Below, piece after piece: positions 48,487 through 57,580 of a stretch of DNA of 64,000 nucleotides. The stretch comes from a bacterium (GTDB taxonomy: Bacteria > Elusimicrobiota > Elusimicrobia > Elusimicrobiales > UBA9959), in contig JAJYJH010000007.1 of the NCBI GenBank assembly GCA_021789695.1, positions 1 to 64,000 on the forward strand, given 5' to 3'. The notes below the pieces were generated by a model that ran no database searches, had not been told where the DNA came from, and saw only the letters and a program-made list of their open reading frames with translations. Position 1 is the first letter of the stretch, and each line of letters begins with the position of its first letter. The position numbers and the translations under genes were made by a program.

Positions 48487-49716
48487 ATGATATACCTGCT
48501 TTCGCTGGCGATAGTCGTATTGCTTTTCATCATAGGCGCGCTATTAAGACGCCTCTACGACCTGCGCCTGGAAAAGCCCTCGGCGGAAGCCGGCGGCGCC
48601 GAGGGCTCGTTGAAGACCACGTGGGCCAAGTTCGACGAGCTCCTGACCAGCCTGCTGACGATACACGAGATAGGGATCGTTAACGCCGGCATGATAAAAA
48701 AAGAGGAATTCTACCAGACGGTCCTGGAATCGGCCTGCGAGCTGATCAACTCCCCGCGGGGCTCGTTGATGATATACGACGCGCAGAACGACGAGCTCAC
48801 GATAGCCGCGGCCAGGAACATCTCAAGGGACGTCATAGAGAGCACCCGCATAAAGCCGGGGCTTGGCATCGCCGGGCGCGCGTTCCAGACCGGGGAGACC
48901 ATCTTCGTCACCGACCCCGCCCAGAGCAACCAGTACAAGGATTTTATCGGCAAGGAAGAGCAAAAAGACCCCTTTATAGCGATCCCGCTCAAGCTCAAGG
49001 ACAAACCTTTCGGCGTGCTGAACCTGCACCTGTCCCGCGAAAAGGAATCCTTCACCGACTACGACCTAAAATTCCTGACGCTGCTGGCCGGCGAGACCGC
49101 CATCACCCTGGAGAACATCAAGCTCTACGAGAGCCTTGAGAACTTCTACCTGGAGATGGTGCAGACGCTCGCGCGCGTGATAGACGCCAAGGACTCCTAC
49201 ACCGGCGACCACGCCGGGCGCGCGCGGCAGAAGGCACGCCGCCTCGCCGAGGAGCTGCGCATGCCGGAGAAGATGCTGCGCTACGTAGAGTACGCGGCGC
49301 TCCTGCACGACATCGGCAAGATAGGCATAGACGGAGCGATCCTCTCCAAGCCGGGCAAACTGACGCAGGAGGAGTACGAGGAGATCAAGAAGCACCCGGC
49401 CATCGGCTACCAGATCCTCTCCCCCATCCACTTCCTCGGCCCGGTCGCCCAGATGGTACTCTACCATCAGGAGTGGTACAACGGCATGGGTTATCCGGAG
49501 GGCCTCAAGGGCGAGGAGATCCCGCTCGGCGCGCGCATAGTAGCCACGATAGACGCATGGGACGCCATGCGCAGCGACCGCCCGTACCGCAAGGCTCTTT
49601 CCGTGGAGATAGCGGAAGACCAGTTGATCAAAGGCTCCGGCCGCCAGTTCGACCCCGAGGTCGTTAAAGCCTTTCTGAAACTCGAGAAATCCGCCTGGCC
49701 CGAGTTCAAGAAATAG
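48487..49716 (+). CDS. GAF-HD-GYP domain protein, probable cyclic-di-GMP phosphodiesterase
   Basis: 409 residues: one N-terminal membrane helix (1-22), a GAF sensor domain (about 60-215) and an HD-GYP domain with HDIGKIGIDGAILSKPGKL, HPAIGYQIL, YHQEWYNGMGYPEGLKGEEIPLGARI and DAWDAMRSDRPYR. In HD-GYP proteins HHE is common before xxNGxGYP; here it is HQE. Likely membrane-tethered, responding to a small ligand and breaking down cyclic-di-GMP. Confidence 0.88.
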   Translation: MIYLLSLAIVVLLFIIGALLRRLYDLRLEKPSAEAGGAEGSLKTTWAKFDELLTSLLTIHEIGIVNAGMIKKEEFYQTVLESACELINSPRGSLMIYDAQNDELTIAAARNISRDVIESTRIKPGLGIAGRAFQTGETIFVTDPAQSNQYKDFIGKEEQKDPFIAIPLKLKDKPFGVLNLHLSREKESFTDYDLKFLTLLAGETAITLENIKLYESLENFYLEMVQTLARVIDAKDSYTGDHAGRARQKARRLAEELRMPEKMLRYVEYAALLHDIGKIGIDGAILSKPGKLTQEEYEEIKKHPAIGYQILSPIHFLGPVAQMVLYHQEWYNGMGYPEGLKGEEIPLGARIVATIDAWDAMRSDRPYRKALSVEIAEDQLIKGSGRQFDPEVVKAFLKLEKSAWPEFKK

Positions 49717-49726
49717 CCCGGGCCGC

Positions 49727-50449
49727 ATGCTCTACATCGTTCCCACCCCGATAGGCAACCTTAAAGACATAACGCTGCGCGCGCTCGAGGCGCTCAAAGC
49801 GGTCGACGCCGTGTTCTGCGAGGACACCCGCCGCACCGTACAGCTCCTCAACCACTTCGGCCTGCAGAAAAAGCTCTTCCGCTACCACGAACACGACGAG
49901 CGCTCTGTGGCCGCGGCCATGGCCTGGCTGCGCTCGGGCAAGAGCGCCGCGCTCGTCACCGACGGCGGCTCGCCATGCATCTCAGACCCGGGCAGGAAGC
50001 TGGTGGCGCTGGCGCGGCGGACCGGCATAAAGGTCACAGCGCTGCCAGGGCCTTCGGCCGTGATCGCGGCGGCGGCGGGCTCCGGCCTGCCCTGCGATTC
50101 CTTCGTCTTCCTCGGCTTTCTGCCGCGCTCGCGCGGCAGGATAATCAAAGCCCTCGGCGCGGCCTTCGGGCTCAACAAGACCGTGATCCTCTTCGAATCG
50201 CCTTTCCGCCTGAAAAAGTTCCTGGCGCTGGCCCGCGAGGAGTTCGGCCCCGGCCTGACCGCGGTGGTGGCCAGGGAGATCAGCAAGATCTATGAGGAAT
50301 GGACCGGCGGGGCGATAGACGAGACGATAGCGAAGATGGAAGCCGCGGGAGATGTAAAGGGCGAGGTGGTGGTGCTGCTGCGCCCGCCAGCGGTCCTAGA
50401 AGAGCCCGAAGAGTCGCCGGACCCAGACCCGGCGGGGGGCCTGCCGTGA
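49727..50449 (+). CDS. rsmI: 16S rRNA (cytidine1402-2'-O)-methyltransferase RsmI
   Basis: 240 residues. LYIVPTPIGNLKDITLRALEALKAVDAVFCEDTRRTVQLLNHF, ALVTDGGSPCISDPGRKL, ALPGPSAVIAAAAGSGLP and FLGFLPRS are RsmI motifs. Uses SAM to methylate C1402 of 16S rRNA. Its TGA overlaps the GTG start of the phosphatase gene. Confidence 0.95.
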   Translation: MLYIVPTPIGNLKDITLRALEALKAVDAVFCEDTRRTVQLLNHFGLQKKLFRYHEHDERSVAAAMAWLRSGKSAALVTDGGSPCISDPGRKLVALARRTGIKVTALPGPSAVIAAAAGSGLPCDSFVFLGFLPRSRGRIIKALGAAFGLNKTVILFESPFRLKKFLALAREEFGPGLTAVVAREISKIYEEWTGGAIDETIAKMEAAGDVKGEVVVLLRPPAVLEEPEESPDPDPAGGLP

Positions 50450-50904
50450 ACAAGGTCCTGTTCGTCTGCACCGGGAACACCTGCCGTTCCGTACTGGCTC
50501 ACCGCTACGCCGCACTGCTGGCCGGGCAACAGGGGCTTCCGCTCGAATTCTCTTCCGCCGGCCTGGCCGCGGATAAGGACATCCCGCAGCCGGCCATAAT
50601 CTCCGAGCTGCTCCGGAAGGAGGGTGTAAAGAACTTCCGCCACGTACCCGCTCCCCTGACGGCCGGGGAAGTACGCGGGGCCGACCTTATCCTCGCCATG
50701 ACCGCCGCGCAAAAAGACTCCATAATCTCCGGCTATCCGGATGCGGCCGCCAAGACCAGAACCCTGGCCGAGTACGCCGGCTTCGGCTCCGAAGATATAG
50801 CCGACCCCTTCGGCCGCGACGACCTGTTCTATTTCAGCGTATTCAAGTTCATAAAAGCGGCCGTATCGGCCTCGCTAGAACGGCTGAAAAAAGAAGTAAA
50901 ATGA
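50446..50904 (+). CDS. Low-molecular-weight protein tyrosine phosphatase family
   Basis: 152 residues from GTG 50446 (GTGA overlap with rsmI). P-loop VCTGNTCRS (Cys-x5-Arg-Ser) at residues 8-15 and DPFGRDD with the general-acid Asp. Could be a protein phosphatase or, by neighbours, an arginine phosphatase (YwlE-like); the sequence does not decide. Confidence 0.87.
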   Translation: MNKVLFVCTGNTCRSVLAHRYAALLAGQQGLPLEFSSAGLAADKDIPQPAIISELLRKEGVKNFRHVPAPLTAGEVRGADLILAMTAAQKDSIISGYPDAAAKTRTLAEYAGFGSEDIADPFGRDDLFYFSVFKFIKAAVSASLERLKKEVK

Positions 50905-50956
50905 TTCTTGCGGCAAAGGGCGCCCGTAACCGGCAGTCAATTTCAAGGAGACCACA

Positions 50957-52207
50957 ATGTACGACGAGATAAAAAAGAACGACCCGCAGCTTTACCAAGC
51001 CATCCGCGGCGAGGTGCTGCGCCAGCAGAACAACCTAGAGCTCATCGCCTCCGAGAACTACACTTCCCGGCCCGTCCTCGAAGCCCTTGGCTCGGTACTG
51101 ACCAACAAGTACGCCGAAGGCTACCCCGGCAAGCGCTACTACGGCGGCTGCGAGCACGTTGATGTGGTCGAGCAGCTGGCCATAGACCGCGCGAAGAAGC
51201 TCTTCCACGCCGAGCACGCCAACGTGCAGCCGCACTCCGGCACGCAGGCCAACATCGCCGCCTACCTGTCGTTGATAAACCCGGGCGATACCGTAATGGG
51301 CCTCAACCTCTCCCACGGCGGCCACCTCTCCCACGGCCACCCGCTCAACTTCTCCGGCATGTATTTCAAGATCGTCACAATGGACGTCAGCCAGGAGACC
51401 GAGTTGATAGACTACGAGAAGATGGAGAAGGACATAGAGAGGTTCCGTCCGAAACTCATCATGGCGGGCGCCTCCAACTACTCCCGCAGGTGGGACTGGG
51501 CCCGCATCAAGCGCGCCGCTGACGCGTGGAAGTGCTTTCTCGTGACCGACATAGCCCACTACGCCGGCCTCATCGCCGCCGGCATCTACCCGTCTCCGGT
51601 AGAGTACGCGGACATCGTCACGACCACCACGCACAAGACGCTGCGCGGCCCGCGCGGCGGTCTGATCCTCTCCAAGAAGACCTACGCCAAGAACGTCGAC
51701 CGCACCAACTTCCCCGGCAACCAGGGCGGCCCGCTGATGCATGCCATAGCCGGCAAGGCCGTCTGCTTCAAGGAGGCCCTCTCCCCGAAATTCAAGGAGT
51801 ACCAGGCCCAGGTCCTGAAGAACGCCCGCAAGCTCGCCCGCGAGCTGCAGGGCCGCGGTTACCGCATAGTCTCGGGCGGCACGGATTGCCACCTGATGAG
51901 CGTAGACCTGCGCGCCAAGAACATCACCGGCCTCGACGCCGAGCGCGCGCTCGACAAGGCCGGGATAACGGTGAACAAGAACACCATACCTTACGACCCG
52001 CAGAAGCCCATGATCACGAGCGGCGTGCGCATCGGCACGCCGGCCGTGACGACGCGCGGCATGAAGGAGAAGCAGATGACCCTCATCGCCGGCCTGCTGG
52101 ACGAGGCTATAGCCCACGCGGGTGACGACAAGGCGCTCAAGGGCATCAAGGAGCAGGTGAAGCAGCTCTGCGCCGGCTTCCCGATGTATCCCGGCTTCGA
52201 GAACTAA
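50957..52207 (+). CDS. glyA: Serine hydroxymethyltransferase GlyA
   Basis: 416 residues, AAGGAG upstream. ELIASENYTSRPVLEALGSVLTNKYAEGYPGKRYYGGCE, the PLP-lysine in VTTTTHKTLRGPRGG, NKNTIPYDPQKP and GVRIGTPAVTTRGM are canonical. Links serine, glycine and one-carbon metabolism. Ends with its own terminator. Confidence 0.97.
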   Translation: MYDEIKKNDPQLYQAIRGEVLRQQNNLELIASENYTSRPVLEALGSVLTNKYAEGYPGKRYYGGCEHVDVVEQLAIDRAKKLFHAEHANVQPHSGTQANIAAYLSLINPGDTVMGLNLSHGGHLSHGHPLNFSGMYFKIVTMDVSQETELIDYEKMEKDIERFRPKLIMAGASNYSRRWDWARIKRAADAWKCFLVTDIAHYAGLIAAGIYPSPVEYADIVTTTTHKTLRGPRGGLILSKKTYAKNVDRTNFPGNQGGPLMHAIAGKAVCFKEALSPKFKEYQAQVLKNARKLARELQGRGYRIVSGGTDCHLMSVDLRAKNITGLDAERALDKAGITVNKNTIPYDPQKPMITSGVRIGTPAVTTRGMKEKQMTLIAGLLDEAIAHAGDDKALKGIKEQVKQLCAGFPMYPGFEN

Positions 52208-52229
52208 GCCGGCGCCGGTCCGACGGCGG

Positions 52230-52260
52230 GAGCCGCGCCCCCTGGCGCGGCTCTTCTGTT
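52230..52260 (+). terminator. Terminator of glyA
   Basis: Ten-base stem GAGCCGCGCC-CCCT-GGCGCGGCTC followed by TTCTGTT, 22 bases after the stop. Confidence 0.8.
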
Positions 52261-52323
52261 CCCTCCTGAGGACGGCCCCCCCGCTTTATGCCTTTTTTTG
52301 TAATATGGTCCAAGGAGAATGAA

Positions 52324-53097
52324 GTGAAAAAGACCCTGTTCATGGCGGCCGCGATGCTGGCGGCCGCGCCGCCGGCCCCGGCCGGCGCGGTGGCCGCTCC
52401 GGCCAGGCCGGAGGTCAGGCAGATCCTTACCAAGGTGGACCGGCTCTACCGCAGTTCCCGTTCCTGGTCAGAGATAGAGATGAAAGTTGTCACCCCCGAC
52501 TGGCAGCGCACTCTCTCGATGGATTTTTGGACCGAGGGTCTGAAAAAGACCTTTATCCGCATCGGCTCCCCCGCCCGCGACGCGGGCTCGGCAACGCTGC
52601 GCCTCGGCAACGAAATGTGGAACTACTTCCCAAAGATAGACAAGGTCATGAAGGTGCCGCCGTCGATGATGCTGGGCTCGTGGATGGGCTCCGACTTCAC
52701 CAACGACGACCTGGTCAAGGAGAGCACGCTGATAGACGACTACACCGGCGAGTACTTCGAGCCCGCCAGGCCCGCCCCGGCCTTTTACTACATCCGCCTC
52801 AAGCCAAAGAAGGACACCGTCTCCCTTTGGGCGGCCATCGAGCTCACGATACGAAAGGACGACCTGCTGCCAGTAAGCGAGGATTACTACGACGACAAGG
52901 GCCGCCTGCAGCGCACTATGGAGTTCACCGACACAGGCGAACTCGGCGGGCGGCGCATGCCGAGGGCGATGAAGATGGTGCCGGTCTCCAAGCCTGGCCA
53001 CTCCACCACGATCCGCTACCTCAAGGCCGAGTTCAACGGCGATCTGCCGGCGGACACGTTCACACTGCGCAACCTGCAGCGCAACACGGCGAAATAA
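52324..53097 (+). CDS. Outer-membrane lipoprotein-sorting (LolA-like) periplasmic protein
   Basis: 257 residues from GTG 52324 with AAGGAG seven bases upstream. Signal peptide to about residue 24. MDFWTEGLKKTFIRIGSPARDAGSATLRLGNEMWNYFPKIDKVMKVPPSMMLGSWMGSDFTNDDLV is the signature of the LolA-like family linked to ABC permeases; no lipobox Cys. Likely carries a lipid or lipoprotein between the membranes. First of a five-gene operon. Confidence 0.85.
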   Translation: MKKTLFMAAAMLAAAPPAPAGAVAAPARPEVRQILTKVDRLYRSSRSWSEIEMKVVTPDWQRTLSMDFWTEGLKKTFIRIGSPARDAGSATLRLGNEMWNYFPKIDKVMKVPPSMMLGSWMGSDFTNDDLVKESTLIDDYTGEYFEPARPAPAFYYIRLKPKKDTVSLWAAIELTIRKDDLLPVSEDYYDDKGRLQRTMEFTDTGELGGRRMPRAMKMVPVSKPGHSTTIRYLKAEFNGDLPADTFTLRNLQRNTAK

Positions 53098-54314
53098 TGC
53101 TGATAATGCGCATGGCCTTGCGCAACCTGCTGCGCAACCGGCGCAGGACGCTGCTGACCGGGCTGATGATCGCCGGCGGCTTTACGTTCTTCTCTGCCAC
53201 GCTGGGGCTTTCCGACGGGACCTACGGCTCGATTATTGATATGTTCACGCGCAGCCGCACCGGGCACGCGCAGATCCACGCGGCCGGCTACCTGGACCGC
53301 CCATCCCTCTATAACGCCATAAAGGACCTGGCCGGCGTAGGACGGACGCTGGACGGCCTGAAGATAGTGAAGGCGTGGGCCCCGCGCGTCTATTCCCCCG
53401 CGCTGGCCTTCTCCGGCAGCAAGACCGTAGGCGCGCAGATCATGGGCATAGACCCGGTCCGCGAACGCAGGGCAATGCGGCTGGAGTCCCAGTTGGCGGA
53501 AGGCTCGTTTATACCGGACAAACCGTCCGACGGTGTCGTCATCAGCGCGCGCCTGGCCTCCGCGCTGGCGTTGAAGCCCGGCGACGAGTTCTCGATGATC
53601 GGGCAGGCCGCCGACGGTTCCATCGCCAACGACAATTTCCGCGTGGCCGGCGTGCTGTCAGCCACAGAATCCTCCTTTGAGGGGCCATGGTGCCTGATGC
53701 ACATAGACAAGGCCCGCGAGTTCCTCGCGCTCGGGCGCAAGGCCCACGAGATAGCGCTGGTCTTCACGGACTACCGCAGGGCCAAGGAGGACGCCAAGCT
53801 GGTGGCCGCCGCGCTGGACGATCCCAAACTCGACGTGGAGCCGTGGCAGGTGACACAGAAGGAGTTCTACCAGGCCATGCGGCTCGACAAGAAGGGCGGC
53901 GACATCAGCGACCTCATCATCATGGGTATCGTGGCGGTCGGCGTGCTGAACACGATATTAATGGCCGTGCTGGAACGCACGCGCGAGTACGGCGTACTGA
54001 AGGCGCTGGGCACCCGCCCGGCCTTCATCTTTGGGCTGATTATGACCGAGGTGGCGCTGCTGGCGCTGATCTCCGCGGCGGCCGGGGCGCTGGCCTCGCT
54101 GGGACTCAACCACTATCTCTCCGTCACCGGCATCCCGATCCCCAAGCCGGTCAGCTACGGCGGGGTCAGGTTCACACACATGCTCTCCTCCGTTACGCCG
54201 CTCGTCTTCCTGAGGCCCGCCTATACCGTGCTGGCCACCACGCTGCTCGTAGGGATCCTCCCCGCGCTGAAGGCCGCGCGCGTAACCCCCGTAAAGGCCC
54301 TGGGGAGCCGCTGA
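53097..54314 (+). CDS. ABC transporter permease (LolC/E / MacB-type), first
   Basis: 405 residues, start overlaps the previous stop by one base (TAATG). N-terminal helix (LLTGLMIAGGFTFFSATLGL), large periplasmic domain (about 45-270), then three helices in a FtsX-type domain (IIMGIVAVGVLNTILMAVLERTREYGVLKALGTRP). Such permeases extract lipoproteins or other ligands without moving them through a pore. Pairs with the next permease. Confidence 0.88.
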   Translation: MLIMRMALRNLLRNRRRTLLTGLMIAGGFTFFSATLGLSDGTYGSIIDMFTRSRTGHAQIHAAGYLDRPSLYNAIKDLAGVGRTLDGLKIVKAWAPRVYSPALAFSGSKTVGAQIMGIDPVRERRAMRLESQLAEGSFIPDKPSDGVVISARLASALALKPGDEFSMIGQAADGSIANDNFRVAGVLSATESSFEGPWCLMHIDKAREFLALGRKAHEIALVFTDYRRAKEDAKLVAAALDDPKLDVEPWQVTQKEFYQAMRLDKKGGDISDLIIMGIVAVGVLNTILMAVLERTREYGVLKALGTRPAFIFGLIMTEVALLALISAAAGALASLGLNHYLSVTGIPIPKPVSYGGVRFTHMLSSVTPLVFLRPAYTVLATTLLVGILPALKAARVTPVKALGSR

Positions 54315-55537
54315 TGGGCTTCTACCTGCGGCTCGCCTGGCGCAACAACCTGCGCAACAAGCGCCGCACCTTTCTGGCGGCCCTCGCCGTGGGGCTTGGC
54401 CTGGCGGCGCTGATCTTCACCGACGCCATATCCGGCGGTATGCTGAAAGGCCTGATAGACACGGCTACCGGCACCTTCATGGGGCAGGCGCAAATCCACC
54501 GCCGCGGCTTCCTGAACACCATGGACGCCGACCTGAGCGTCAAGGACGGGCCGCTCCTCCTCGGCGAGCTGCGCGCCGACCCGCTGGTCGCCCGCGCGGC
54601 GCCGCGAGCGCTTTCCTTCGCCATGATAGCCTCCCCGTCCAATTCCGGCTCGGTCATGCTCTACGGCCTGGACCCGGAGGCCGAGCGCGGCGTGTCGCGG
54701 CTGGCCAAGGCGGTGACGCGGGGGGATTTTCTGAAGGAGGGCGGCGACTCCGTGGTGATAGGCCGCAAACTGGCGGAGACGCTTGGCGTGGAGCTTGGCG
54801 ACAGGGTGGTGATAACCGCCGCCGCGGCCGGCGGCGGGGACCTGGCCCAGGCGCTGTTCCGCGTGAGCGGCATAATGGACTCCGGCTCGCGCGCGATGGA
54901 CTCCGACATGGCCTTCATCAGGCTCTCCCGCGCCCAGAAACTGCTGGGCCTAGGGGACAACTTTCACGAGATTGCCGTGGACTTCAAAAACATAAAGACG
55001 GCCGAGGACAAGGCCTCCCCGTTTTGGAAGAAGTACGGCGGCGGGGACAACGAGGCAAAAGGCTGGCCCGAGCTGGTGCCGGAACTCGCGGCGGCCAAGG
55101 ACCTGAACGCCTTCGGCATTTTCCTGACGGCGGCGATCCTGTCGGGGATAGTGGCCCTCGGCATCATGAACACGCTGTTCATGTCGCTCTACGAGCGCAT
55201 GTTCGAGTTCGGCGTGCTGCGGGCTATCGGGACCAGCTCCTGGCGCATGGGGCTGATGGTAGTGAGCGAGGCGGCGGTGCTGTCGGTGCTGAGCTCGCTT
55301 CTGGGCATGCTGACAGGCTACGCGGCCTGCCGTATCATCGGCATACACGGTCTGGATTATTCCGGCGTGGACTACGCCGGGATCACGATGTTGCAGCCAA
55401 TCCGCCCTGTCTACAGGGCGCTGCAATACTGGTTCTACCCGTCGGCCCTGTTCGTCTTCACGCTGCTCGTCAGCCTCTACCCCGCCGTCTACGCCGCCCG
55501 CATGAACCCCGTCAAAGCCATGCGTAGGAGCCTGTAA
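54314..55537 (+). CDS. ABC transporter permease (LolC/E / MacB-type), second
   Basis: 407 residues, TGATG overlap with the first permease and the same layout: TFLAALAVGLGLAALIFTDAISG, periplasmic domain, then ILSGIVALGIMNTLFMSLYERMFEFGVLRAIGTS and LVSLYPAVYAARMNPVKAMR. The two are diverged copies of one gene and should form a heterodimer. Confidence 0.88.
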   Translation: MGFYLRLAWRNNLRNKRRTFLAALAVGLGLAALIFTDAISGGMLKGLIDTATGTFMGQAQIHRRGFLNTMDADLSVKDGPLLLGELRADPLVARAAPRALSFAMIASPSNSGSVMLYGLDPEAERGVSRLAKAVTRGDFLKEGGDSVVIGRKLAETLGVELGDRVVITAAAAGGGDLAQALFRVSGIMDSGSRAMDSDMAFIRLSRAQKLLGLGDNFHEIAVDFKNIKTAEDKASPFWKKYGGGDNEAKGWPELVPELAAAKDLNAFGIFLTAAILSGIVALGIMNTLFMSLYERMFEFGVLRAIGTSSWRMGLMVVSEAAVLSVLSSLLGMLTGYAACRIIGIHGLDYSGVDYAGITMLQPIRPVYRALQYWFYPSALFVFTLLVSLYPAVYAARMNPVKAMRRSL

Positions 55538-55546
55538 AGGATATTT

Positions 55547-56239
55547 ATGGACAAAGAGAACGTGATAGAGACCAAAGGGGTGACGAAGACGTACCAGAGC
55601 GGGGAGGTGAAAGTGCACGCGCTGCACCCGGTGGACCTCGCCGTGGCCCGCGGCGAGTTCACCGCCATAGCCGGCCCCAGCGGCTCCGGTAAGACCACGC
55701 TGCTCAACCTGATCAGCGGCCTGGACACGCCCAGTTCCGGCAAGGTGCGCCTCGCGGGCCGCGAGATCTGCGCCATGAGCCAGTCCGAGCTCTCCGACTT
55801 CCGCCGCGACCATATCGGCTTCATCTTCCAGGCCTACAACCTGATACCGGTCCTTACCGTCGAGGAGAACGTGGAGTACGTCCTGCTGCTGCGCGGCGTC
55901 CCCACCGGCGAGCGCGACGAACGCGTAAAGCGCATACTGGAGGAGGTCGGCCTCTCCGGCAAGCACGGCCGCTTCCCCTCCCAGCTCTCCGGCGGCCAGC
56001 AGCAGCGAGTCGCCATAGCCCGCGCCATGGTCTCCGGGCCCGACATCATCCTCGCCGACGAGCCCACCGCCAACCTGGACTCCGCCACCGGCGCGGCCCT
56101 GATGGACATGATGCGCGAGCTTAACGAGGAACGCGGCATGACCTTCCTCTTCTCCACGCACGACCGGATGATTATGGACAAGTCCGCGCGCCTGGTCACG
56201 CTAAAGGACGGACGGGTGGACTCCGACACGCGCCGATGA
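55547..56239 (+). CDS. ABC transporter ATPase (LolD/MacB-type)
   Basis: 230 residues. Walker A AGPSGSGKTT, Q-loop IFQAYNLIPVLTVEENVEY, signature LSGGQQQRVAIARA, Walker B IILADEPTANLDS, STHDRMI. Length and motifs are those of LolD-like ATPases. Drives the two permeases; ATGA overlap with the next gene. Confidence 0.93.
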   Translation: MDKENVIETKGVTKTYQSGEVKVHALHPVDLAVARGEFTAIAGPSGSGKTTLLNLISGLDTPSSGKVRLAGREICAMSQSELSDFRRDHIGFIFQAYNLIPVLTVEENVEYVLLLRGVPTGERDERVKRILEEVGLSGKHGRFPSQLSGGQQQRVAIARAMVSGPDIILADEPTANLDSATGAALMDMMRELNEERGMTFLFSTHDRMIMDKSARLVTLKDGRVDSDTRR

Positions 56240-57468
56240 AAGTCCCACTGGCCGCCATGGCCCTGCTGCTGGCCTCAGCCCTCCCGGCCCCGGCCGGGGA
56301 CCTGGCGTTCAAGGGCTACCTTAAGACCTATCTCTATTCCCAGGAGCCGGCCGCGGTGCGTGGCCTGCCCGGCCGGGCCGACGGGCCCTACGTCACCAAC
56401 GAGGACAGGCTGCGTCTAAAGGCCTACTGGGACGGAGGCGGCCAGTTGAAGGCTGAGGCCGCCTACGAACTCGTCTATACCGCCCGGCCAGGCCCGCTGG
56501 CCGCGGCAAGGCCGTTCCCGGAGAACTACACCTACAGGATCTCCGACCCGGGACGCTACCTGCTCCCGGCCTCGGGAGGGAACGCCGCCTCCGGCGCGCT
56601 GGCGCAGAACCTGGACCGCGCCTTCCTGACCTGGTCTCCGCGCGCATTTGACCTTTACGCCGGCCGCCAGCCGCTGGCCTTCGGCAATTCCAGGGCCGTG
56701 AACCCTATGGACGTGATATCCCCGTTTCGGTACGGCACCATAGACACCGAGGAACGCCAGGGTGTGGACGCGCTGAGGGTAAAAGCCCCCTGGGGCAGCC
56801 TCGGGGAACTGGACGCCGGGTGGCTGCCGGGCCGGGACTGGGCCGCAGCCCGCGGGGCAGGGTTCATGCGGGCCAGGAAAACCGTCGGCGGCACCGACCT
56901 GACCGCCATGGCGGCCGCCTTCCGCGGGAACCTGATGGGCGGCGGGGACCTGGCGCGCGATATCGGGGGCGCGACCTTCAGAGCCGAGGCCGCGCAGGTC
57001 TGGGCCGGCAGTTTCTCCGCCCGCCGGCCTGGCGACGACTTTTTCAGGCTCACGACCGGGGTCGAATACAATTTCAGCCCGCTTGGCGGTCTGGATACCT
57101 GGTTGGAATACCATTACAACGGCGCCGGCGCGGCTTCGCCAGCAGGTTACGCGGCCCTGGCCTCGCGCACGGCCTACCGGGAGGCCGACGTTTACCTGTT
57201 GGGCAGGCATTATGCTTCCGGCGGCACCTCGGCGCAGCTCTCGGCTCTGCTGTCGGCCTCCCTTTCGGCCATGGCCAACCTGGACGACGGTTCCTTCTAC
57301 CTGTTTCCTGCCGCTGAATGGAACGCGGCGGAGAACCTCTATGTCTCGGCCGGAGCCCTTCTTCCTTCCGGACCCCGCGCGCGACTGGAAGGCCTTTCAG
57401 CGCGGCCGGCCTCGGAATTCGGCCTGTACGACAAGGTCTTCTACGCTTCCCTGAGGAAATATTTCTGA
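56236..57468 (+). CDS. Predicted outer-membrane beta-barrel protein
   Basis: 410 residues, signal peptide to about residue 20 (PAPAG). Alternating hydrophobic/polar strands with many Tyr/Trp/Gly residues (LAFKGYLKTYLYSQEP, LKAEAAYELVY, FDLYAGRQPLAFGNSRAVNPMDVISPF, LDTWLEYHYNG), C-terminal KVFYASLRKYF ending in Phe. Resembles alginate/carbohydrate-porin or DUF1302-like barrels. Last gene of the LolA-ABC operon, so it may be the cargo receiver in the outer membrane. Confidence 0.7.
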   Translation: MKVPLAAMALLLASALPAPAGDLAFKGYLKTYLYSQEPAAVRGLPGRADGPYVTNEDRLRLKAYWDGGGQLKAEAAYELVYTARPGPLAAARPFPENYTYRISDPGRYLLPASGGNAASGALAQNLDRAFLTWSPRAFDLYAGRQPLAFGNSRAVNPMDVISPFRYGTIDTEERQGVDALRVKAPWGSLGELDAGWLPGRDWAAARGAGFMRARKTVGGTDLTAMAAAFRGNLMGGGDLARDIGGATFRAEAAQVWAGSFSARRPGDDFFRLTTGVEYNFSPLGGLDTWLEYHYNGAGAASPAGYAALASRTAYREADVYLLGRHYASGGTSAQLSALLSASLSAMANLDDGSFYLFPAAEWNAAENLYVSAGALLPSGPRARLEGLSARPASEFGLYDKVFYASLRKYF

Positions 57469-57507
57469 CAAATTAACACTCGCTTTTGATTTATTTTTAT
57501 ATAGAAT
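57465..57507 (+). promoter_or_regulatory. A/T-rich promoter-like island before mtnP
   Basis: CTGACA (57465-57470) matches a -35 box at five of six positions, and TATAGAAT (57500-57507) resembles a -10, but the distance is too long for these two to pair and intermediate hexamers are poor. A promoter is likely here; its exact elements are not assigned. Confidence 0.35.
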
Positions 57508-57580
57508 GTATAGATATGCCGGCCGACCAGTTCAGGACCGGACGCGCGGACGATTTAACATTCGGGGCCAGGAGCGATTA

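Noticed and set aside
53390-53767. Ser/Pro-rich minus-strand frame in the permease gene
   Set aside because: Shadow of a permease with clear FtsX-type helices and start/stop coupling on the plus strand.
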